6,624 nt of DNA from Candidatus Zixiibacteriota bacterium (lineage in GTDB: Bacteria > Zixibacteria > MSB-5A5 > SM1-73). The stretch is taken from NCBI GenBank assembly GCA_029933635.1, contig JAOZNS010000087.1, forward strand, positions 1 through 6,624, read 5' to 3'. The stretch's first letter is position 1, and each line of letters opens with the position of its first letter. The notes beneath the pieces are model-generated. The model did not search any database, was not told where the DNA came from, and was given only the letters and a program-made list of their open reading frames with translations. Positions 1 to 6,400 of the stretch are shown here, in pieces. The position numbers and the translations under genes are program-made.

Positions 1-711
1 GATCAACGAGTAACGAATAACGGTCTCTGAGTTAAACGGATTAGGATAGTTCTGGGATAAAGTATACTCCTTGGGCAAAGGCGTAGATGGTTGAGCTTCC
101 CTTATCCTGGTGGGGATGGAGTGACCCTCTTCATCGGCTAAGATAACTTCTTTAAGCTTCAGCCTTGAATCGGAACCCTGATTGCTGGCAGCCTCAATCG
201 GAATCTCTACAATCGGCCCATTGCCAGGTTTGATGGTCTTTCCAGTGAGGCTGTAGAGAAGTATGGTGAGTTCACCTGACTTTGCCTTCCAAGCCAGGGT
301 TAATCCCTTGCTCCGCTCTGTAAGCTGGACCTCACCGATGGTTATTTCATCTGGGCTGTAATCCAAAGCCAGTTGCACGCCTGTTACCGGGACTTTGGTC
401 TCAATCCCTATGGGGACCAACGCCTGACCAGCAAGAGAACCAGCAACATCCAGACTCACTATGGCAGCTTCACTCTCTTCCTCTGTAGTGGCTTTAGCGA
501 ACTTATCAATACAGAATAGACAATCCTCACCATCATAGAGAATGCAGTTGACCTCAGTAATGATGTCTAAGATGTTGATCCCTCCATCGCAATTGTCATC
601 CCCAGCCCATAGCTCATGCTCAGTAGGTGGATCGCCAAGACCCAGGATGATGTTCACTTTCCGCATGATGTCCAGGATGTTAATCTCGCAATCGCTGTTC
701 ACATCACCCTT
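1..711 (-). repeat. Shared C-terminal cassette, copy in the propeller gene
   Basis: From the KGDVN of the first calcium loop (base 711) to the window edge, this region is homologous to 3693-4391. Shared landmarks in order are NILDI, KVNIILG, PPTE-ELWA, DDNCDG, NILDII-EV-CIL, FC, VPIGIE, VQLTE, LTLLLYS-like, VEIP, ILA-E and LSQNYPNPFN. The tail is the same module placed on a different head. Confidence 0.85.
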
Positions 712-3171
712 AAGAGTAGTGGTGAAAATGGTATCACTCTCATCCCAGGCCAGGACTGAATCGTCCGCATCCTCTGCCTGTGCCTTAACTCTAACCGTCG
801 ATGAGATTAGCAGGGGAACTGTCCAGGTGTAGGAGCCGGTATTTGGTGTGCTACCAACTATGGTATCGGGATAAGTAGAACCGCAATCGGTGGAGAGTAA
901 AAGTCTTATGTGGTCTATTCCAGAGCCTGTAGAACTCCAGGTGATATCATAGGAGCAGCTATCAATCCAGACCTCCCCACCGTTGGGGGAGGTGAGGGTT
1001 ATCTGCTCCTCTGTGCCAAACTTGGCCACAAAGGCATCCCGCAGACCTCCTCCATAACCGCTTTGGTAAGGATTGACTGTAGGGAAGTCGGTGGATTTAG
1101 TTTCCCCTACCACATAGGCACAGCCTTCGCCATCCACCACGATGCCCTTGCCCCAATCCCAATCACTTCCGCCCAGGTAGGTGCTGTAAATGAGGGAACC
1201 ACCAGAGCGCGAGAGCTTGGCTACGAAGACATCTATATACCCATTGTGGCTTCCATCGTAAGGGTTGGCCATGGGGAAGTCGGTGGACATAGTAATTCCT
1301 GTCACATAGGCGTTGCCTTCGCCATCTACGACTATGTTCGCGCTCGCATCAACACTGCTCCCTCCCAAGTAGGTGCTGTAGATAAGTGAATCCCCAGATG
1401 CCGAAAGCCTGGTTACAAACACATCACTACCGCTATTGAAACTTCCATCGTATGGGTTGACCGTGGGAAAGTCCCAGGACTTAGTTCCTCCCGTAGCATA
1501 GGCACAGCCCTCGCCATCCACGGCTATACCATTGCCTCTATCATCATCGCTCCCACCCAAGTAGGTGCTGTAAAGGAGAGAGCTTCCAGAGGCAGAAAGC
1601 TTGGTTACGAAAACATCACACCAGCCATTTAAGCTTCCATCGTAAGGGTTGACTATGGGAAAGTTGGTGGAAAAAGTTTCCCCCGTCACATAGGCACAAC
1701 CCTCGCCATCCACGGCTATGGCATTGCCCCCATCCAGATCGCTCCCGCCCAAGTAGGTGCTGTAGATAAGGGAGCTGCCAGAGGCTGAAAGCTTGGTTAC
1801 GAAAGCATCGCACTCGCCATCTAAGCTTCCATCATAAGGGTTGACTATGGGAAAGTTGGTAGAATAAGTTGTTCCCGTCACATAGGCGTTGCCTTCGCCA
1901 TTCACAGCTATGCCCATGTAATCATCATCATTATTTCCTCCCAGGTAGGTACTGTAGACAAGGGAGCTGCCAGAGGCTGAAAGCTTGGTTACGAAAGCAT
2001 CACCACCGCCATTATAGCTTCCATCGTAAGGGTTGACTATGGGAAAGTTGGTGGAAAAAGTTCTTCCTGTCACATAGGCGTTGCCTTCGCCATCTACAGC
2101 TACGCCCGTGCCATTATCTGTATTCCATCCTCCTAGGTAGGTGCTGTAGATAAGTGAATCCCCAGATGCCGAAAGCTTGGTTACAATCACATCACTACCG
2201 CTATTGAAACTTCCATCGTATGGGTTGACCGTGGGAAAGTCCCAGGACTTAGTTGTTCCCGTCACATAGGCGTTGCCTTTGCCATCCACGGCTATGCTCA
2301 TGCCCCAATCATCATCGTTTCCACCTAGGTAGGTGCTGTAGAAAAGCTCCGGGTCAATATAGAGTGGTTGGCTTCGATCATAATCGTTATCTAAGGCAAA
2401 GCCAAACCTGTCTCTCTCCAGGATTACATAGCGGCAGGGAACCTGCCCTCTCTCACCATCTATCTCCTGATAGGCATAAGGCACCCGCTCAACGACATCA
2501 CCGAATTGGGTGGCTACAACAAGCTCGCCATCACCATTAACCGAAAGGGAATTTACCCCATCATACTCTATCTCTATTTGGGAGGGATCCGCACCAGGCT
2601 GAACGATGAAGTCATACTTCAGGGAATGACCATCGCCGTAATACTTCAGGTCTATCCCTGGGTAGATATTCTCGTATCTCACACCAGAATAGTTGGGAAC
2701 ATCCGTGCACCACTTGGAGGGGTCATTGCCATAGAAGTAGTTGCTCCTATGAGGAAGCATTCCTTCACCAATAACCTCAGCATTTGGGTTGGCGCCAACA
2801 AACTTAGCCCGAACCAGGAGCCCCTCTTTCTTGTAACAAGGTCTGCTTAGCTTATCCGGCATATCAGCCAGAGGTCCCATCGGTTCCTCTATCACCTCAT
2901 CGGTCTCTCGGCTAAAAAGATAGGCCACCTCACCGACGGCGAAATAGAATGACGCTCCCAGGGCATTGCAGCGGAATTTGGTTTTCTCCCCAAACTGCCC
3001 CCTGTTCTCGGTAAACGACAGAGGCATAGAGGAGAGCTTGGAAACCACTAATTGTCTTTCAGCTTCAGTGACTTCGTTGCCAAAACTGCTGCCTGGAGCG
3101 TTTGCCCAGGCATCTCCAATGAGCAGCATGCTCAAGACAGAGAGCATTTCTATTAAAAGTCCTCTTTTCAT
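1..3171 (-). CDS. Secreted SBBP beta-propeller protein with dockerin-like, cohesin-like and type IX sorting domains (3' end cut by window)
   Basis: I translated the minus strand triplet by triplet from ATG at 3171 to base 1 and found 1057 codons without a stop, so the gene continues past the left edge. The start has a strong AGGAGG six bases upstream and a signal peptide: MKRG, then a hydrophobic run ending in DAWA, with likely cleavage near residue 23. Domains by approximate residue: 50-276, a DUF7948-like region (begins SFTENRGQF, contains NYFYGNDPSKW and YPGIDLKYYG), the usual partner of SBBP repeats; 278-718, seven SBBP repeats of 64 residues starting YSTYLGG; 724-815, a KNH/Kre9-like Ig domain (SPNGGEVW, ITWSS); 821-887, two dockerin-like calcium loops (DVNSDCEINILD and DDNCDGGINILD); 901-1017, a cohesin-like beta domain; 1034 onward, the start of the sorting domain (LSQNYPNPFN). 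By comparison with the upstream paralogue about 68 codons are missing. The signal peptide has a Glu at position 8, which is unusual in a hydrophobic core. The export route and surface location are inferred; ligand and function are unknown. Confidence 0.93.
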   Translation of the reverse strand, partial: MKRGLLIEMLSVLSMLLIGDAWANAPGSSFGNEVTEAERQLVVSKLSSMPLSFTENRGQFGEKTKFRCNALGASFYFAVGEVAYLFSRETDEVIEEPMGPLADMPDKLSRPCYKKEGLLVRAKFVGANPNAEVIGEGMLPHRSNYFYGNDPSKWCTDVPNYSGVRYENIYPGIDLKYYGDGHSLKYDFIVQPGADPSQIEIEYDGVNSLSVNGDGELVVATQFGDVVERVPYAYQEIDGERGQVPCRYVILERDRFGFALDNDYDRSQPLYIDPELFYSTYLGGNDDDWGMSIAVDGKGNAYVTGTTKSWDFPTVNPYDGSFNSGSDVIVTKLSASGDSLIYSTYLGGWNTDNGTGVAVDGEGNAYVTGRTFSTNFPIVNPYDGSYNGGGDAFVTKLSASGSSLVYSTYLGGNNDDDYMGIAVNGEGNAYVTGTTYSTNFPIVNPYDGSLDGECDAFVTKLSASGSSLIYSTYLGGSDLDGGNAIAVDGEGCAYVTGETFSTNFPIVNPYDGSLNGWCDVFVTKLSASGSSLLYSTYLGGSDDDRGNGIAVDGEGCAYATGGTKSWDFPTVNPYDGSFNSGSDVFVTRLSASGDSLIYSTYLGGSSVDASANIVVDGEGNAYVTGITMSTDFPMANPYDGSHNGYIDVFVAKLSRSGGSLIYSTYLGGSDWDWGKGIVVDGEGCAYVVGETKSTDFPTVNPYQSGYGGGLRDAFVAKFGTEEQITLTSPNGGEVWIDSCSYDITWSSTGSGIDHIRLLLSTDCGSTYPDTIVGSTPNTGSYTWTVPLLISSTVRVKAQAEDADDSVLAWDESDTIFTTTLKGDVNSDCEINILDIMRKVNIILGLGDPPTEHELWAGDDNCDGGINILDIITEVNCILYDGEDCLFCIDKFAKATTEEESEAAIVSLDVAGSLAGQALVPIGIETKVPVTGVQLALDYSPDEITIGEVQLTERSKGLTLAWKAKSGELTILLYSLTGKTIKPGNGPIVEIPIEAASNQGSDSRLKLKEVILADEEGHSIPTRIREAQPSTPLPKEYTLSQNYPNPFNSETVIRYSLI
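997..2340 (-). repeat. Seven tandem 192-bp SBBP propeller repeats
   Basis: Within the propeller gene, units begin at the Tyr codon of YSTYLGG at 2340, 2148, 1956, 1764, 1572, 1380 and 1188. The first six are exactly 64 codons long with no insertion or deletion; the seventh diverges near its end, about base 1018. A typical unit reads YSTYLGG, an Asp-rich loop, IAVDGEGNAYVTG, STNFPIVNPYDGS, then DAFVTKLSASGSSLI. Seven units fit a closed seven-bladed propeller, although blade limits may be shifted relative to the sequence repeat. Some copies replace the Asn of GEGNAYV with Cys (units 4, 5 and 7). Confidence 0.92.
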
Positions 3172-3177
3172 AGTACT

Positions 3178-3186
3178 CCTCCTTTT
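3178..3186 (-). promoter_or_regulatory. Ribosome binding site of the propeller gene
   Basis: On the minus strand AAAAGGAGG is followed by the six-base spacer AGTACT and then ATG at 3171. The near-perfect anti-16S match and good spacing decide the start in favour of 3171 rather than the downstream in-frame Met at residue 9, which would lose the positively charged start of the signal peptide. Confidence 0.88.
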
Positions 3187-3229
3187 GGTTTAAAGGTTTT
3201 TCTACCCGGTTTCAGCCGAGGGATCCCTT

Positions 3230-3259
3230 GAGGTGGCAGAAGCCCTCTTCTGCCACCTC
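3230..3259. repeat. Perfect 13-bp inverted repeat (hairpin) with 4-base loop
   Basis: GAGGTGGCAGAAG at 3230-3242 is the exact reverse complement of CTTCTGCCACCTC at 3247-3259, with the loop CCCT between them. It would fold into a strong hairpin in RNA from either strand. It lies 58 bases upstream of the propeller gene's ATG. No T-run follows on the minus strand (the next bases are AAGGGATCCC), so it is not a textbook intrinsic terminator. It could be a transcript-stabilising structure, a factor-assisted terminator, a protein site or a copy of a dispersed palindromic element. Confidence 0.85.
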
Positions 3260-3365
3260 TTATGGTTGGATCAGGGAATCTGACCGCTCATCCGTTTGGA
3301 TGTAGGGAGAAACCGGAACTTGTCCCGACCAAGCAGATGGTCAGGAGGTGTGTCCGCCTTCCTTC

Positions 3366-3389
3366 GGACTCCGATGAGTCGGAGAGTCC
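3366..3389. repeat. Short inverted repeat in the spacer
   Basis: CTCCGA (3369-3374) pairs with TCGGAG (3379-3384) around the loop TGAG. An outer GGA (3366-3368) and TCC (3387-3389) extend the stem across a two-base bulge. Just to its left GTCCG (3352-3356) can pair with CGGAC (3365-3369), which competes for the same bases, so two alternative folds are possible. No known riboswitch class was recognised. Confidence 0.5.
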
Positions 3390-3429
3390 CTATGGCTTTT
3401 CTCCTGGACCTCTATGGAGAAGGTTTCTC

Positions 3430-3464
3430 AGGGGAGGCATATCCCCAAAGGTGTGCCCCCCCCT
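3430..3464 (-). terminator. Possible terminator-like hairpin after the beta-helix gene
   Basis: Starting 22 bases after the TAG stop, the minus-strand RNA contains AGGGG...GGCA, which can pair with UGCC-U-CCCCU across a loop of about 14 bases, with one G-U pair and one bulged G. The position, just behind the stop codon, suits a terminator or a 3'-end protecting stem. The bases that follow (GAGAAACC) are not U-rich, so a classical intrinsic terminator is not supported. Confidence 0.35.
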
Positions 3465-3485
3465 AATCAAATGCCAGAAGTGACC

Positions 3486-6400
3486 CTACTTGATGAGGAT
3501 CATCCTCTTAGTCTGGGTGAATCCACCAGCCTGCAGCCGGTAGAGGTAGATGCCACTGGAGACGGGTTTGCCAAACGAGTCACACCCATCCCAGGTTACC
3601 GCATACCTGCCAGCCTTCCTCTTCTCATCAACCAGAGTCCTCACCAACTGCCCGGAGATGTTGTAGATATTAAGCGTAACCCAACTGTCCACAGGCAACT
3701 GATAGCCTATATTAGTCTCCGGATTGAAGGGGTTGGGGTAGTTCTGGGAGAGGGCATAGGTCTTGGGCAGCGGTGCAGGCAGCACAACATCCTTGGTTAT
3801 TACGGGAATAGAGCCACCATTCTCTCCGGCTAGGATGGCCTCCTCAAAGTGCAACTCGCCACCGTCGGTTCCCCTGGATGTCAGCTTGAACGGAATCTCC
3901 ACCACAGATCCAGAGCCAGCAGGGATTAGCTCACCAGTTGTGCTGTAGAGTAACAGGGTTAGCTTACCAGATTCAGCCCTGGATGCCAGGGTAAAGCCAT
4001 CCGTGAGTTCTGTAAGCTGCACCTCACCAGGAACCAATCTGTCAGGGTCAAACTCTAAGGTCAACTGCAAACCAGCCATTGGAACAGGGTTTTCAATACC
4101 GATGGGAACAGTTACCTCGTCTGGTGCAGGATAAGCCACCTGACCTACACCCATCCTGGCAGGTTGAGTGCCGTTCTTGGCCAGCGGATCCCCATTGCAG
4201 AAATCGCATTCGCCAGAGAGGATGCACTTAACCTCAAGGATGATGTCCAAGATGTTAACATTCCCATCACAATTATCATCTGCAGCCCACAGCTCATACT
4301 CAGTAGGTGGAGGAGGATTGCCCAATATGATGTTCACCTTTCTGATGATGTCCAGGATGTTGATCTCGCCATCCCCATTCACATCGCCTTTCATACCGAG
4401 GGTAAATAGACCATCCTGCTCTTCTACTTCAATGGGTTGAGCATTGGGATCAGACACAATGACATCGTGCAGATCCATAATGATGGTGCTTCCTGCTGGG
4501 GCACTGGCATCCACATCATAAACCAGTTCGAGCACAGGGCCTGAGCCCGGGAGGATGGAGTCGCCGCTGGTGCTAAATAGCAATACCATAACGCAGGTGT
4601 CATTATCGGCTATACTCACGGTAAACCCTGATGTGCGCACGGTGGTGCTACCCCCCGTTGCAGTGAGCCAATTGGGGATATCGGAGATGATGAACTGGAT
4701 TCCGCCCACAGGAACGGTATTCACCAATTCTATCTCCACCAGGTTGCCGGTGCCACCCGGTGCACCCCAGGCATCAGCAACGCTTAAGGTACAAAGAGTA
4801 GTGCCTGGGATAACCGTGACTGAACTGAAGAGGGTATCGTTACCTGGATTCTCATCGCCGATCAAGGCCGTGTAGCATTCAATGATGTAGGTTCCTAATG
4901 TGCTGGCAGTCCAGGGCTCAAAATCGACTGTATCTGCAGCTCCTGATACAAGGGTCTTGCTCACTGTATCAGAATAGGATGTGCCGATACTGAATATCAC
5001 CGGGAAGGTCTCAGTAGAGTCACCGAAGTTTTCCACTACTGCCTGAGGTATCACAACTGTGCCTATATTAACCGTATCAGGAGGAGCCAGGATCTGGGTA
5101 ACCCCAACATTGTGATGGATTCGGTGGCAAGGGGGCATAAAGTAGGTTGTCCCTTTTGTAGAATCATCCTCATGGTCGAAGATGCGTGCGGCTATTTGAG
5201 TACTGTCTTCGGTGCCCCAACAGTTGTACCGGGCCCAAACATCATTCCCCACCGGGCTATTCACATAAATGTCATAGTCACCGTTTCCGTGAAGGTAGCA
5301 GGTAAAAGCAGGGTCGTCTCCTATAGCAGGCTGAGAACTTCCGGTGCAATAGACCCCGTAGGAACCATTATTTACTATATGGCTTGAGTGAACAATAGGC
5401 GAGGAATTCGACAAATACATTCCGCGGGAGTTGTTGTTGGAGATAATGCACTGGTCAATCGTTGTTGAGGATTTGGACAAATACACCCCGTGGGAGGCGT
5501 TGTGGGAGATAACACACTGCTCAATTACCGTTGTGGAATCATATGAACCATAGAACCCATAATGATTGGAATCCAGGGTGCAGTGGGAGAGGCTGAGGGA
5601 GAGGGGAGAGTAGGCGTGCACCCCATATGCACTTGAGTAGGTGGCATACTCTACGGTGCAATACTGCAGGGTGCCAGATGAGCCACTGCGAAACCTAATC
5701 CCACTCCACTCATCAGAAGCACTGCGTCTGGTGAAGAGGATACCTGATGCCGCTGTCCCCTGGGCATTTAGGGTGCCATAAACCGGGAGGTATTCGCCAT
5801 CGTCAAATCTTACCGTATCATCGGCCTCAATGGTCAATGTGCCTCCAGATGATATAGTTGGGGATCGAGTGATGATGTAATCAGCTTGAACATTTCGCCA
5901 GATGACCCCCTTGGATGTTGAGCCGCCATAGACCTGGATACCATCATTGTTGGTATTCCCACTGGTGGGGATGTTACCACTGGAGGCTGTACTGGGATAG
6001 GAGCCAATATTCATGGTCAATCCCCAGAAGTTGCCGGTGATCGTGTTCCCACTGCCAATGGTGAACTCCCCCGTGCTCTCCATATAAATAGCCCCATAGT
6101 CCCCTGTGTTGCCAGTTATGGTCTGGTTGGATATACTTGGGTTGGAACAGTCCCTAAACCATACACCTGTATTGCTATTCTGGATGGTGTTGGCAGTGGA
6201 AAGGGCTGGGGATGCGGTATTACTGATGTAGATGCCACAGGTGGTGTTATCCCGGATGGTGTTGTCAGTGAGGGTGAGTGGGATTACATCGTTGTCACCA
6301 TCTAAGTAGAATCCATAGTCACTGTATTGCAAGGTGCAGTGGGAGAGGCTGAGGGAGAGGGGAGAGTAGGCGTGCACCCCATATGCACTTGAGTAGGTGG

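Larger units (their letters stand above)
3172..3485. other. Intergenic spacer, hairpin-rich, no convincing gene
   Basis: These 314 bases separate the stop of the beta-helix gene from the start of the propeller gene. Forward-strand open frames here have no ribosome site or recognisable product and run on antisense into the neighbouring gene. The spacer holds several inverted repeats: 3230-3259, 3327-3342 (GACCA / TGGTC), 3366-3389, 3417-3429 (GAGAA / TTCTC) and 3430-3464, plus the 10-bp palindrome AGGGATCCCT at 3219-3228. No convincing -35/-10 pair was found on the minus strand, so whether the downstream gene has its own promoter or is co-transcribed with the upstream one is open. Confidence 0.7.

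Noticed and set aside
542..832. Forward-strand open frames at 542-832 and 4168-4440 with similar products
   Set aside because: They lie antisense to the two homologous dockerin-like regions, so their similarity simply mirrors the shared cassette. They have no ribosome sites.
910..1389. Forward and reverse shadow frames across the propeller array (910-1389, 1616-1813, 2253-2540, 2506-2850)
   Set aside because: They overlap the intact SBBP frame, follow its repeat pattern and show no independent protein family.
997..2340. A CRISPR-like or satellite array
   Set aside because: The 192-bp periodicity is fully explained by in-frame SBBP propeller repeats; there are no short identical repeats with unique spacers.
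3366..3390. Hammerhead-ribozyme-like GATGAGTC motif in the spacer
   Set aside because: It resembles part of the conserved core, but the CUGAUGA core preceded by U is CGATGAG here, and no GAAA partner or three-stem layout is present.
3262..3833. Forward frames starting in the spacer (3262-3483, 3414-3833)
   Set aside because: They have no recognisable product or ribosome site, and the second runs antisense through the well-supported sorting domain.
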